Position numbers and translations under genes: made by a program. Shown in pieces: positions 17,254 to 26,713 of a stretch of 64,000 nucleotides of DNA (position 1 is the first letter of the stretch; each line of letters opens with the position of its first letter). This stretch comes from Roseovarius sp. W115 (lineage in GTDB: Bacteria; Pseudomonadota; Alphaproteobacteria; Rhodobacterales; Rhodobacteraceae): positions 372,001 through 436,000 of the forward strand of contig NZ_CP146606.1 of assembly GCF_032842945.2 (NCBI RefSeq), given 5' to 3'. The notes beneath the pieces were generated by a model. The model did not search any database, was not told the DNA's origin, and saw only the letters and a list, made by a program, of their open reading frames with translations.

Positions 17254-17835
17254 CTATTCCATCTTCATGGCTTCGGTTTCGATGTTGATATCAACGATAT
17301 CACCAACAAGTCCGTTATCGACAGCGTAGGTCATGCCAAATTCGCTGCGCTTTATCGATGCCGTCATGGACAGGCCCAAAACTTCGCGTTTGTGACCAAA
17401 CGGGTATTCCCCGACTTTATTAAGCTTGACCGTTAAGGTTACAGGTTGGGTCTGTCCCAAAATGGTCAGATCCCCAGTCACGGTTCCCGAGTTCTCTGTC
17501 TCAGGCTCACCGCCCGTTGCGACGAAGGTGATTTGAGGATGTTCGCTGACATGCAAAAAATCTTTGTTGCGCACATGCCCGTCACGCGCCTCGTTAAATG
17601 TATTGACGCTGTCCGCCTGGATGGTGACATTCACATCCTTCAGCTCCTGCGTTTCGTCATCGTAAGAGAAGCTTCCCGTCACGTTTGGAAAAATGCCGAG
17701 CGTTTTTGCGTAGCCAATATGATCAACCTTAAAGTAAATGGCCGTATGGGTCGGATCGAGTTCATATTGGGCCATGTCGGCTTGCGCAGCAGAGGCGAGT
17801 GTGGCGAATACGGCAAAAGCAGCAACACGTTGCAT
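17254..17835 (-). CDS. YceI-family periplasmic lipid-binding protein
   Basis: A 193-residue secreted protein. The start at 17835 (MQRVAAFAVFATLASAAQA) gives a clean signal peptide cleaved near residue 19. The mature part has the YceI pattern: YELDPTHTAIYFKVDHIGYAKTLG, a TFN.RDGHVRNKDFLHV core and LTILGQTQPVTLTV. The fold is a lipocalin-like barrel that binds polyisoprenoid or quinone-like lipids. It is divergent from the glycosyltransferase gene and appears monocistronic. Confidence 0.9.
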   Translation of the reverse strand: MQRVAAFAVFATLASAAQADMAQYELDPTHTAIYFKVDHIGYAKTLGIFPNVTGSFSYDDETQELKDVNVTIQADSVNTFNEARDGHVRNKDFLHVSEHPQITFVATGGEPETENSGTVTGDLTILGQTQPVTLTVKLNKVGEYPFGHKREVLGLSMTASIKRSEFGMTYAVDNGLVGDIVDINIETEAMKME

Positions 17836-17979
17836 GATATCTCCTATGGTCAAATGCAAATCGGTTCAGCGCAGGCTTGCCTTGAACAATTTGCTCCCTA
17901 TGACAAAAGCTAGAACAGTGAGGCCGAGTGTAAACCTTTGCACCAAGCTTGTTTGTCACAATTTAGCGAGTTTTGCAGG

Positions 17980-19077
17980 ATGACTGGCAAAGACTTCCAC
18001 CTTGATCTGCCGACCTGTCGTCGCGGGGCTTTTGCCGTTCCTGGGGACATCAATACGCAAACAGGTGGTTATAGGTATGATCGCAAGCTGGTTGATGGGC
18101 TGCGTGCTTTGGGATGGGACATCACACTTCTGCAACTTGGGACCAGCTTTCCAAACCCCACATCTCAGGACATGCGCGATGCGGAAAAACAATTGGCCGC
18201 CCTGCCCGAAGACTGCCCTGTTATCATAGATGGTCTTGCACTGGGCGCGTTTGATCCCGCTGTGCTGGACGCCGTGAACGCCTCTATTGTCGCTTTAATC
18301 CATCACCCCTTGGCGCGCGAAAACGGGCATTCAGCTGAGCAGCGCGCGCATTTCTTGACATCGGAGCGTCAGAACCTCGCGCGCGCGGTGCATGTTTTAG
18401 TGCCAAGCCCGCACACCGCTAAGGTTTTGCATGCGGACTACGACGTTTCCACATCTCGCATCACCATTGCGCGGCCAGGCACAGATCGCCCTCTATCTAC
18501 CGGCGTGAAAACCGACCCTCCTTTGATCCTGTCCGTGGGCATTCAGGTGTCACGCAAGGGCCATGACGTACTGTTAAAAGCCTTGGCGCGTCTCACTGCA
18601 CATACGTGGACAGCCATCATAGCAGGAGGCGCTTTTGATCCCGATCATGCAGCAGAGCTTGCACGCCTGGTGAACGAGCTTGGCTTGAGCGATCGCGTGA
18701 AGATCGTGGGAGCTGTCTCGGACGAGACCCTGTCGCACCTATATGGGCAAGCCAGCCTCTTTGCCCTTGCAACGCGCTACGAGGGCTATGGCATCGTCTT
18801 TGATGAAGCGATGGTGCACGGCCTGCCGATTGTCACGTGCCGGGTGGGTGCTGTGCCGGATACGGTGGCCCCAGACGCCGGACGGCTTGTGCCACCCGAT
18901 GATCCATTGGCGTTCGCTGCCGCACTCGAAGATCTTCTCGACAACGCGCATGAGCGGCGTGAAATGGCGTCCGCATCTGCGCGTGCCGGTGCGGCATTGC
19001 CGACATGGGACGACACAGTCAAAATCGTGGATGAAACACTCCTGCGTGTCGCATCGACCCAAGTGACAAAGGTCTGA
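17980..19077 (+). CDS. GT4-family glycosyltransferase
   Basis: A 365-residue GT-B glycosyltransferase. The start at 17980 (MTGKDFHLD) is preceded by GCAGG. The N-terminal domain has GDINTQTGGYRYDRK, and the C-terminal domain has SVGIQVSRKGHDVLLKAL, then RYEGYGIVFDEAMVHGLPIV, the EX7E-like donor-binding loop. Donor and acceptor are unknown. It is the first gene of a six-gene cluster, only 4 bp before a phosphatase gene, so it may glycosylate the cluster's product instead of a cell-wall polymer. Confidence 0.87.
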   Translation: MTGKDFHLDLPTCRRGAFAVPGDINTQTGGYRYDRKLVDGLRALGWDITLLQLGTSFPNPTSQDMRDAEKQLAALPEDCPVIIDGLALGAFDPAVLDAVNASIVALIHHPLARENGHSAEQRAHFLTSERQNLARAVHVLVPSPHTAKVLHADYDVSTSRITIARPGTDRPLSTGVKTDPPLILSVGIQVSRKGHDVLLKALARLTAHTWTAIIAGGAFDPDHAAELARLVNELGLSDRVKIVGAVSDETLSHLYGQASLFALATRYEGYGIVFDEAMVHGLPIVTCRVGAVPDTVAPDAGRLVPPDDPLAFAAALEDLLDNAHERREMASASARAGAALPTWDDTVKIVDETLLRVASTQVTKV

Positions 19078-19081
19078 AACC

Positions 19082-19873
19082 ATGTCGGATCATGACCTTT
19101 CGGTGGCAATCAATCTGGCACAGGAGGCTGGCGCGCTTTTGCTTGAATACTGGCATGATCGCGCGGCCCTCTCGGTGTCAACCAAAAGGGCGGGTGATTT
19201 CGTGTCACGTGCGGATCATGCGGCAGAACACCATCTGCGCACGGGTCTTCTGAATGCCTTTCCTGAAGATAGCTGGCTTGGTGAGGAAACCGGGGCACGC
19301 GCGGCCGGCGCGCGTCGATGGGTCGTTGATCCGCTGGATGGCACCACCAACTTTCTGCGTGGCCTTGGGCATTGGGCTGTCTCCGTTGCGCTGGAAGACA
19401 ACGGCGTTCTGACTGTTGGGGTGGTACACGATCCGCTGCGACGGGAAACGTTTTCCGCACGCATCGGCCAAGGCGCATATCTCAACGGAGTGCCAATGGC
19501 CGTGTCTCATACATCTCTTATGTCAAACGCGCTTTTTGGTACGGGCGTTCCGTTTGGAGGTATGGCGCATATTCCCGATCATGCCGCAGATATCGCAAAT
19601 CTCATGCCACATTGTGCCGGTATGCGGCGGATGGGTGCCGCGGCTCTTGATCTGGCCTATGTGGCGGCTGGGCGGCTTGACGGGTTTTGGGAAAGACGAC
19701 TGCAACCATGGGATATCGCAGCGGGATTACTCTTGCTGCGCGAAGCCGGTGCACAAGTCGAGGGCTGGAATGTGGCGGAGCGCCCTGAAGACAGCGGCAC
19801 AGTGATTGCCGCCACGCCACGGCTGTTTCCCGCCTTCGCGACAATTCTGCGCACTGGATCACCAGAGACTTGA
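19082..19873 (+). CDS. Inositol-monophosphatase-family phosphatase
   Basis: A 263-residue Li-sensitive-type phosphatase. The metal-binding motifs are GEETG, the WVVDPLDGTTNF signature and the C-terminal WDIAAGLLLLREAGAQV. The family acts on inositol phosphates, histidinol phosphate, 3'-phosphoadenosine 5'-phosphate or sugar phosphates, and the substrate cannot be chosen from the sequence. It sits between a glycosyltransferase and a dehydrogenase in a close-packed cluster, so a phosphorylated pathway intermediate is the likely target. Confidence 0.87.
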   Translation: MSDHDLSVAINLAQEAGALLLEYWHDRAALSVSTKRAGDFVSRADHAAEHHLRTGLLNAFPEDSWLGEETGARAAGARRWVVDPLDGTTNFLRGLGHWAVSVALEDNGVLTVGVVHDPLRRETFSARIGQGAYLNGVPMAVSHTSLMSNALFGTGVPFGGMAHIPDHAADIANLMPHCAGMRRMGAAALDLAYVAAGRLDGFWERRLQPWDIAAGLLLLREAGAQVEGWNVAERPEDSGTVIAATPRLFPAFATILRTGSPET

Positions 19874-19975
19874 CTCGGGCATTGCTGTGCTAAGTGGTCA
19901 AATCTATGATGAATTCCATGATCTGTCTCTCATTTCCCGCACGATCCCAGATTGTCAGCCGGAGCGTCTTTTAAC

Positions 19976-20929
19976 ATGACGGCAATGGCTCTTTGGTGTG
20001 TTGGTCAGGCACAGGCCGCAATACGCCCTGCAAGGCAAGGAGAGGGTCTTCTCGTTAAGACGCTCTTTTCCGGTATTAGCCGCGGTACGGAGCGGCTTGT
20101 CTTTCAAGAAAAGGTGCCCGAAACAGAATATGCGCGCATGCGCGGCCCGGCGCAGGAGGGAGACTTTCCGCATCCTGTAAAATACGGGTATTGTGCTGTC
20201 GGCCGTGTGATGGAAGGGCGTTTGGAGGGTCAGTTCGTTTTCGCGTTGCATCCGCATCAAACGATGTTTCGCGTGCCGGAAGGGATGCTGAACCACTTGC
20301 CCGAACGCCTGCCGCCAGAACGCGCCATACTTTCGGCCAATATGGAAACGGCGCTTAACATATTATGGGATGCCAAGGCTGGGCCCGGTGACAAAATTGT
20401 GATCGTCGGCACCGGCGTCGTCGGTGCACTAACAGGCTATCTTGCGGCAAAACTGCCTGGTGCGGAGGTGACACTTTTGGATATCAACCCAGATCGCTCG
20501 AAGATTGCGGCCCAGTTGGGCTGTGACTTTGCCACACCCGATGATGCTCCGGGCGACTGTGATGTTGTTGTGCATCTTTCCGCCTCAGCCGCCGGTCTGG
20601 AAACCGCCATCCGCAGTGCCGGTGACGAGGCCACGATTGTCGAAGCAAGCTGGTATGGAACCGGCACCACCCCCGTGCCCCTGGGCGGGGCGTTTCACAG
20701 CCGCCGATTGCGGTTGATCAGCTCTCAGGTTGGCAAGGTGCCGACCGCGCAGCGTACGCGCTGGAGCTACAAAAGGCGTATGGCAAAGGCGCTTGAGCTC
20801 CTGTGTGATCCCGCTCTTGACGTGCTGATCTCAGGCGAAACCGGATTTGATGATCTACCCGCGCAATATGGCGCGATCCTGTCTGACCCGGAGACGCTTT
20901 GCCACCGTGTCCGCTATTCTCCAACTTAA
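19976..20929 (+). CDS. Medium-chain dehydrogenase/reductase-like protein without obvious catalytic zinc site
   Basis: A 317-residue MDR-fold protein. It starts at 19976 with GGAG 11 bases upstream (19985 is an alternative start). The Rossmann motif is IVGTGVVGALTGYLAA. The usual catalytic-zinc CGxD..GHE motifs are absent: the N-terminal segment reads SGISRGTERLVF and VKYGYCAVGRV instead, as in a subfamily related to BchC-like and threonine-dehydrogenase-like reductases. It probably reduces or oxidises a small molecule with NAD(P). It is followed 9 bp later by the pterin-synthase-like gene. Confidence 0.82.
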   Translation: MTAMALWCVGQAQAAIRPARQGEGLLVKTLFSGISRGTERLVFQEKVPETEYARMRGPAQEGDFPHPVKYGYCAVGRVMEGRLEGQFVFALHPHQTMFRVPEGMLNHLPERLPPERAILSANMETALNILWDAKAGPGDKIVIVGTGVVGALTGYLAAKLPGAEVTLLDINPDRSKIAAQLGCDFATPDDAPGDCDVVVHLSASAAGLETAIRSAGDEATIVEASWYGTGTTPVPLGGAFHSRRLRLISSQVGKVPTAQRTRWSYKRRMAKALELLCDPALDVLISGETGFDDLPAQYGAILSDPETLCHRVRYSPT

Positions 20930-20938
20930 GGAAATCAT

Positions 20939-21334
20939 ATGTTCGCTGTTGAAGTTCGTGACCATATCATGATTGCGCATTCGCTTCCTTCCGAGGTCTT
21001 CGGACCAGCGCAGGGCATGCATGGCGCAACGTTTACCGTTGATGCGGCGTTTTTTACGGAAGAAATCGATGACCATGGCCTGGTTGTAGATATCGGCCTT
21101 GCAACCGAGGCACTGGCCGATACGCTTGCGCCTTTGCGCTACAAGAACCTGGATGAAATCCCTGAATTCAAAGGGAAGTTCACCACCACAGAGTTTCTGT
21201 GCCACCATATCTTTAGCCGTCTCGCAGATCAGGTTCGCACCGGCAAGCTCGCCGATCATGGAAGGGTCAAACGCCTGCGCATTTCGCTCCATGAAAGCCA
21301 TGTCGCGCGCGCATGGTTTGAGGGAGATATCTAA
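20939..21334 (+). CDS. 6-pyruvoyl-tetrahydropterin-synthase-like protein with altered zinc site
   Basis: A 131-residue T-fold protein of the PTPS/QueD family. One zinc histidine is visible in AHSLPSEVFG and another in MHGATF. The canonical HGH is HGA here, and the catalytic cysteine of QueD (KCGRLHGH) is replaced by PAQGMHGA. The C-terminal glutamate region LHESHVARAWFEG is conserved. These changes suggest a separate subfamily with a different reaction from queuosine or biopterin synthesis. It lies in one plus-strand run with a methyltransferase 2 bp downstream. Confidence 0.82.
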   Translation: MFAVEVRDHIMIAHSLPSEVFGPAQGMHGATFTVDAAFFTEEIDDHGLVVDIGLATEALADTLAPLRYKNLDEIPEFKGKFTTTEFLCHHIFSRLADQVRTGKLADHGRVKRLRISLHESHVARAWFEGDI

Positions 21335-21336
21335 GT

Positions 21337-22101
21337 ATGGGTTTTTCCGCCGATTGGTTGGCCCTGCGCGAGCCTGCGGACCGGGCTGCGCGCGATGACC
21401 ACCTGTTGCGGCAAGCGGCAAGCCTGGCCGGGGACAATCCGGTGATACTTGATCTGGGGTGCGGCACAGGCGCGACCGCACGCGCGCTCTCGGGGAGTCT
21501 ACCAGACACGGCGCAGTGGCGCCTGCTCGACAACGACCCGATCTTGCTCGACAAGGCCAATGCTGAAGTTGGCACTTCTGCTGAGACATGCCTGATGAAC
21601 CTCGCTGATGTAGAGGCGTTGCCGCTGGACGGGGTGACATTGGTTACCGCCTCGGCACTTTTGGACCTGGTATCAGAGGCATGGTTGAGCGCGTTCGCAA
21701 AGCGTCTCAATGTGCCGTTTTATGCGGCACTCAGCTATGATGGCCTGATGCGCTGGACCCCTGCAAATCAGACCGATGAAGCCATCACCACAGCTTTCAA
21801 TCGCCACCAGCGCACTGACAAGGGGTTTGGCCCTGCCCTTGGTCCGGACGCGGCCCTCCGCGCCGTAGAGATTTTGCGCGATGCAGGTTGTGACGTTCAG
21901 ACCGCCAACAGCCCTTGGAAGCTTGGGCCAGACATGGCAAAGCTGCAGAGTGAGCTTGTCGATGGTATTTCACAAGCTGCCTGTGAAGCTGGTGCGCGAA
22001 ACACCGAGACGTGGAGCCGTTCACGGCGTGAAGGCGCTCAGAAAAGTCGCTGTGTCATCGGCCATGTCGACATCCTCGCCACGCCCGGTATCAAGTTCTA
22101 A
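21337..22101 (+). CDS. Class I SAM-dependent methyltransferase
   Basis: A 254-residue Rossmann-fold methyltransferase. Motif I is ILDLGCGTGATARAL, followed by LLDNDPILLDKA for the ribose-binding acidic loop and VTASALLDLVSEAWL for motif IV/post-IV. There is no nucleic-acid-binding extension, so a small-molecule substrate is likely. It is nearly contiguous with the pterin-synthase-like gene upstream and the RibD-C gene downstream, which supports a shared biosynthetic pathway. Confidence 0.87.
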   Translation: MGFSADWLALREPADRAARDDHLLRQAASLAGDNPVILDLGCGTGATARALSGSLPDTAQWRLLDNDPILLDKANAEVGTSAETCLMNLADVEALPLDGVTLVTASALLDLVSEAWLSAFAKRLNVPFYAALSYDGLMRWTPANQTDEAITTAFNRHQRTDKGFGPALGPDAALRAVEILRDAGCDVQTANSPWKLGPDMAKLQSELVDGISQAACEAGARNTETWSRSRREGAQKSRCVIGHVDILATPGIKF

Positions 22102-22104
22102 GAG

Positions 22105-22880
22105 ATGAGTGACATGCAGATAGAGATGACGCATAAAATCTGGAGCCACCTGCTGCATATCCGGCATGGCACCGTCTGCACATGCGGCGACAGCTGGAGC
22201 TGTGGAGAAAAGGCCGCGCTTGATCTCTATTCACCACTGGCCAGACGCGATCAGGGCCCTTTTGCGGTTGCTCAGATTGGTCAGTCCCTTGATGGCCGCG
22301 TGGCGACTGTGACCGGGGATGCGCGGGATGTGTCGGGACCAGACGGGCTTGCGCATCTGCACCGGATCAGGGCGCTTGTGGATGGGGTTATCATCGGCGT
22401 GCGCACCGCGCTTCACGACTCCCTCGCCTGACCGTTCGGCTTTGCGAAGGTAAGAACCCGGCGCGTGTGGTGATTGATCCGAATGGTCGTTTGCCTGACG
22501 ATGCCGCGCTTTTACAAGATGACGGAACACGGCGCATCATCGTCCAAGCCGTTGACCGGCCAAGATCAGCGGGGGTCACGGTCGTTCGCTTACCCCTTCG
22601 GAATGATGTCATTGACCCGCGCGAAATTGTCTCGGCTTTGCGTGACGAAGGGTTGTCAACGCTTCTGGTCGAGGGCGGCGGTATTACCATTGCCAGGTTC
22701 CTTGAGGCCGGGCTTTTGGACCGTCTGCATGTCGGAATTGCGCCGCTTCTGATCGGAGGTGGCCCTCAGAGCCTCACGCTCTCAAAACCAAGCGAGTTGC
22801 TCGCCCATGCAATCCGGCCCGAAATGCGGGTATTTTCGCTTGGAACAGACGTGATGCTTGATTGCGCGATGCAATCCTGA
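22105..22880 (+). pseudogene. RibD C-terminal/dihydrofolate-reductase-like protein, frameshifted
   Basis: Two frames give one reductase of about 258 residues. The first part runs to VIIGVRTALHDS, then meets TGA. The second frame continues PRLTVRLCEGKNPARVVIDPNGR through LLVEGGG and LIGGGP. One missing C at the CCC run (22421-22423) explains the break. RibD-C domains reduce the ribosyl group of diaminopyrimidine or pterin-like compounds with NADPH. There is no N-terminal deaminase domain, so this is not a full riboflavin RibD. It ends the GT4-to-RibD cluster, and its pterin-type chemistry matches the PTPS-like gene. Confidence 0.82.
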
Positions 22881-22881
22881 C

Positions 22882-22962
22882 GCATTTCGCGATAACCCTG
22901 ACCCAAAGATAAACGCGACACATAGTTGGTGCACGCATTTCGTCATTCGCCTTGTTCAAGTT
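22882..22962. repeat. Probable copy of a dispersed intergenic element
   Basis: GCATTTCGCGATAACCCTGA (22882-22901) matches GCGTTTCGCGATTAACCTGA at 46600-46619 in 17 of 20 bases. Both are followed at similar spacing by GCGACAC and a GTTG..GCACGC segment. The element fills the space between two convergent genes (RibD-C and opgH). Confidence 0.5.
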
Positions 22963-24798
22963 TCAGGCGATGTCGGCTTTGAGCGGACGCTCTCGTTCAG
23001 AGTCGGTCTGCCGGTCTTCTGGAATGTCAAAAAGGCCATTTGAAATCGACCAGCGGCTTAGTTTTGGCAACGTGGTCACGACAGCAATCGGAATGGCAAG
23101 GCTCAGCGCGATCAGCATGGGCGCGCCAAAGATAAGCGCCCAAGGCACCAGAACAGCAAGCCAGACCGTAAGCGCAAGACCGGCCAGTGTCTGTGGCCAC
23201 AGCACACGGGCGGCCTCTGTCCACTCAAGCCTGTCGCGGTGCCGTTGCTGCGCGTCCCAGCCGACGCGGTGGTTGAAAAACAACCCCAGGACAAACACGC
23301 TGAGGCCAAAGGCGACAATGGGTGCCATCAGCATTGAGACAAGGATTTCGACAAGACCGCTAAGGCTTACAAGACGTCGACCTCCGTAAGCATCCGCACG
23401 CGTTTTGTTGACGAGGATCTGAGCCAAACCCATCATTTTCGGCATCAAATTGAGCACCAGCACAATCGCAAAAAGGCTCAAGCCAAACCAAAGCGGCGCG
23501 CCGACGACCTGCGCTGGCATGGCGGCCAGACCCGCACCCAGGAGAACAAAAAGCATCCAGGCGGGCGCTGCGAGATACATTTGGATAGCAAGGTACAACT
23601 GCACACGGCTGGTGAGTGTCAGGCCCGGCAACCCAAGCAGTTTGAAATACTGCATGTTGCCGTTGCACCAGCGAAGCTCCCGGCGAATGAAGTCCGCAAG
23701 GCTTGGTGGATTTTCTTCGTGGCTGTCGCTTTCCTCAGCCAGAACCCGGGTTTCAAACCCAGCGCGTCGCATCAAGGCCGCCTCAAGCTGGTCATGGCTC
23801 AGGACATAGCCCGAAAGCGGGCCCTTGCCGGGCAGTTTCGGAAGCATGCAATGTGCATGAAACGGCGCGGTTCGGATGAGGATATTGTGGCCCCAGTTTG
23901 GCCCACAATCCGCCTGCCACCATGCCGCGCCCAGAGTATAGGACCGCATGCCATGCCGCATACCAAACTGAAATGCGCGCGTGAAAAACGTCTTTGAAGG
24001 CAACCCTGTGACCAAGCTTTGTAGCATCCCGATTTCAGGCGATACCTGCATCACTCTGACAAGGCGCAAGACGGTTTCCGCTCCCATCACACTGTCCGCG
24101 TCAAGTGGCAGGAAAAAGTCATATTCCGCGCCACTGCGGTCCAGAAACTCAGCAATGTTACCGGCCTTGTACCCGGTATTTTCGCTGCGACGATGATAGT
24201 GAACCTTGATCTCGGGACGTGCCCGTCGCCATTGCGCAACGCCCGCCTCTTCACGAAGTGCGATGGCGGGATTGTCGGTGTCGCTCAGGACATAAAAATC
24301 AAAATGCTTCGCCCATGGCGTATGTGCCAACTCGTCTTGCAGCCCGCGCAAGCGGTGCAACGAAGGAGCAGGATCTTCGTTGCGCAACGGCATGACCACA
24401 GCAATCCGTGTCGCGATGGGTTCTTGGCCTGTAATCCTGCCAAGGGCAGGATTAACCACGACCGCTGCTTGATCTGAGTGTTTGAGATCAAGCCACAAAC
24501 CAAGCAGGGCATTCCACATCCCAATCGAAAGCCAGGGCAAGGTCAATGCGTAGGCCACAAGCATCGCCCATTCGATCCAGATCAGACCGCCAAAGGACAA
24601 GAAAGTCGTCATCGCCCCAAAGAGCAGCGCCACAGTGATGACATTGGCCGTCAAAACCGCCAAGCGACGACGGCGGATTGCACGTGCATTTGTGTCGCCC
24701 GTGTCCACCAGCCGCAAATCAGGTGCGTTTTTCACCTGCGCGCCGTCAAGCGGCACAGTCTCTGCCATAGGCTCTGGTACAAACGGGACGTCCTTCAC
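22963..24798 (-). CDS. opgH: Glucan biosynthesis glucosyltransferase H (OpgH/MdoH)
   Basis: A 611-residue membrane glucosyltransferase that elongates osmoregulated periplasmic glucans from UDP-glucose at the inner membrane. It starts with GTG at 24798 after GAGGAG. Two membrane segments lie near residues 45-100. The GT2 domain follows (VVMPLRNEDP, LDADSVMG for the DxD, HDQLEAALMRRAGF, and RWCNGNMQYFKLLG for the QxxRW-like motif). Several further membrane helices end the protein. It is shorter than E. coli MdoH, lacking part of the N-terminus, as is usual in Rhodobacterales. No opgG is adjacent. Confidence 0.9.
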   Translation of the reverse strand: MKDVPFVPEPMAETVPLDGAQVKNAPDLRLVDTGDTNARAIRRRRLAVLTANVITVALLFGAMTTFLSFGGLIWIEWAMLVAYALTLPWLSIGMWNALLGLWLDLKHSDQAAVVVNPALGRITGQEPIATRIAVVMPLRNEDPAPSLHRLRGLQDELAHTPWAKHFDFYVLSDTDNPAIALREEAGVAQWRRARPEIKVHYHRRSENTGYKAGNIAEFLDRSGAEYDFFLPLDADSVMGAETVLRLVRVMQVSPEIGMLQSLVTGLPSKTFFTRAFQFGMRHGMRSYTLGAAWWQADCGPNWGHNILIRTAPFHAHCMLPKLPGKGPLSGYVLSHDQLEAALMRRAGFETRVLAEESDSHEENPPSLADFIRRELRWCNGNMQYFKLLGLPGLTLTSRVQLYLAIQMYLAAPAWMLFVLLGAGLAAMPAQVVGAPLWFGLSLFAIVLVLNLMPKMMGLAQILVNKTRADAYGGRRLVSLSGLVEILVSMLMAPIVAFGLSVFVLGLFFNHRVGWDAQQRHRDRLEWTEAARVLWPQTLAGLALTVWLAVLVPWALIFGAPMLIALSLAIPIAVVTTLPKLSRWSISNGLFDIPEDRQTDSERERPLKADIA

Positions 24799-25017
24799 GG
24801 GTCTTCTCCTCGAAACTCACTCCGCTAAAATGTGTCGCACGCGGGGGACGTCCACAAAGAAATCTGTTTGTTACCAATGATAAAGCACTTGTGTGCGCCA
24901 ATGAGCGGGGTTTTGCGCAAAAGATGTGCAATTTGGCCAGGTAACGCCTATCGCCAACCTCAGGGCCACACCTGAAGGTTGCAGGCGTTCAAATTGAACG
25001 AAACGCCCCTCTTCGGA

Positions 25018-26655
25018 TCAGGACTGCGAACTCGGGCCGAATGTTTCGACGTGGATTAAGCCCTCAGGAATGCCGTGCTTTTCAAGACCGGTGCGCAGTT
25101 CAGTAACAAACGGACCGGGGCCGCAAAGCATGTATTGCGTCCCTGTTTCGGTCCCCAACGAGACCAGATCCTCCGCCGTGATCCGCCCACACTGGTCAAA
25201 GTCTTTTCCGGCCTGTTCGCCCGTACTCGGCTGGCTGAAAAAGATCCGCTTGCGCAGGTTTTTATGCTCCGTGACCAGGGTTTCAACTTCTTGACCAAGT
25301 GCTAAGTTACGTTTGTTGCGTGCGCCATGCACGTACCACACCGGGCGTTCGTTGCCCGCCAGGGCATGCAGGATCGAAACCATGGGGGTAAGCCCAACGC
25401 CTGCGCTCACCAAAACCAATGGCCCTTTGCCTTCTGGAATGACAAAATCTCCTGCGGGCGGCTGAGCGTCGATGATGTCCCCTTCGCGCAGGTGATCATG
25501 CAGAAAACGCGACATAACCCCATAATCTTCGCGTTTTATGGTGAGCCGGTATTTTGCACCATCAAACACACTGCCCGAAAGAGAATAGCTGCGCTCGGTC
25601 AGGCTTTTCTGCCCTGGAATCTGGACTGAAATGGGCAGGTGCTGCCCTGGGACAAATGGTTCAAGGGGGCGATCATCAACCGGCGCCAGATAGAATGACG
25701 TGATGCTTTCTGTCTCTGCCGCCTTGCGTTCCACACGCAGCTTTCGCACCTGGTCATCGAGCGTCTCCCACCGCAAAGAAATGGCCTCGACGCGGGCAAC
25801 TACTTTGTCAATCTCAACGGTGATAACACGCCACGCGTCAGGGTCTTGTGCATCACGTGGCGCCCAATCGATTTCCGCGCGTCCGGTGATGTGAAGCAAA
25901 CCGCCTGTTTCAAAATCAACAAAAAGCAGTCCCACGCGCGGGTCTGATAGAAGGTTGCCAATCGTGTTGAAAAAGTTGTTCCCCGCGTAGTCCGGGATGT
26001 GCAGGCGCGTTGGGCTTTCAACATGCACGAAGCCACGCGGCCCACCGCGGTGAGATGCATCAAATCCGTTTGATGCCGCGCCATCCCGACCATGGTGGCC
26101 AGATCCAATGAACATCGTATCCGCTTGTGCGATTTGATCAATTTGAGCTGTGTTCAGATGATCCGTCGTTGTTGCAACAGGTTCAGACACGCGCGGTACA
26201 CGCGTCCATGTCCGGGCGTGAATGTACTGGGGACAGTTGCCAAAGGTCTGTCGCATATCAATCGCGAGACCGTCCGAACCTGGCATGATCTGACCACTAA
26301 AACGGTTGCGTCGCCGCGTCGCAAGTTCAATGCCCAAGCCCCCGATATCACCGCCCTCCGCAAAACGTCCAGCCAATGGATCGGTTGGGTCGACCGCAGC
26401 GTCCAGAGTTAAACGTTTTGGATCTGGTGACTGGATAAAACCCGCCTCACCATCGACAAGTGTGGTCCAGACCTGACCCTCTGTATCCGCTCCTGACAGC
26501 ACCACAAACGGCAGCGATGTGTGAAATGCTCGATGCTGCTCAGGCAGGTGGTCTCGTATGAAACCACCCGCCCATTGCGAGACATCGCCCACGCCAGCGC
26601 GTTGCTGTGCGGCTTGTTCGCCTGCGTGGAATGGATTTAATGCGGCATGTTTCAT
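25018..26655 (-). CDS. PNPOx-like FMN-binding domain fused to a ferredoxin-NADP reductase domain
   Basis: A 545-residue two-part flavoprotein. The N-terminal half (about residues 40-300) is a pyridoxamine-phosphate-oxidase-like split barrel (GFVHVESPTRLHIPDYAGNNFFNTIGN, then DPRVGLLFVDFETGG). The C-terminal half is an FNR module with RSYSLSG for FAD and GVGLTPMVSIL for NAD(P), plus the terminal CGPGPF. Similar proteins often end with a 2Fe-2S ferredoxin domain; this one stops at HVETFGPSSQS without it. It may act as a diaphorase or nitrosative-stress reductase. The ATG at 26655 is preferred over a GTG three codons earlier. Confidence 0.85.
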   Translation of the reverse strand: MKHAALNPFHAGEQAAQQRAGVGDVSQWAGGFIRDHLPEQHRAFHTSLPFVVLSGADTEGQVWTTLVDGEAGFIQSPDPKRLTLDAAVDPTDPLAGRFAEGGDIGGLGIELATRRRNRFSGQIMPGSDGLAIDMRQTFGNCPQYIHARTWTRVPRVSEPVATTTDHLNTAQIDQIAQADTMFIGSGHHGRDGAASNGFDASHRGGPRGFVHVESPTRLHIPDYAGNNFFNTIGNLLSDPRVGLLFVDFETGGLLHITGRAEIDWAPRDAQDPDAWRVITVEIDKVVARVEAISLRWETLDDQVRKLRVERKAAETESITSFYLAPVDDRPLEPFVPGQHLPISVQIPGQKSLTERSYSLSGSVFDGAKYRLTIKREDYGVMSRFLHDHLREGDIIDAQPPAGDFVIPEGKGPLVLVSAGVGLTPMVSILHALAGNERPVWYVHGARNKRNLALGQEVETLVTEHKNLRKRIFFSQPSTGEQAGKDFDQCGRITAEDLVSLGTETGTQYMLCGPGPFVTELRTGLEKHGIPEGLIHVETFGPSSQS

Positions 26656-26713
26656 GGAAGGCACTTTTTTCTGAGCGCGTCAGAGTCATAGGGGCTCGAC
26701 CGCAGGAGTATCC

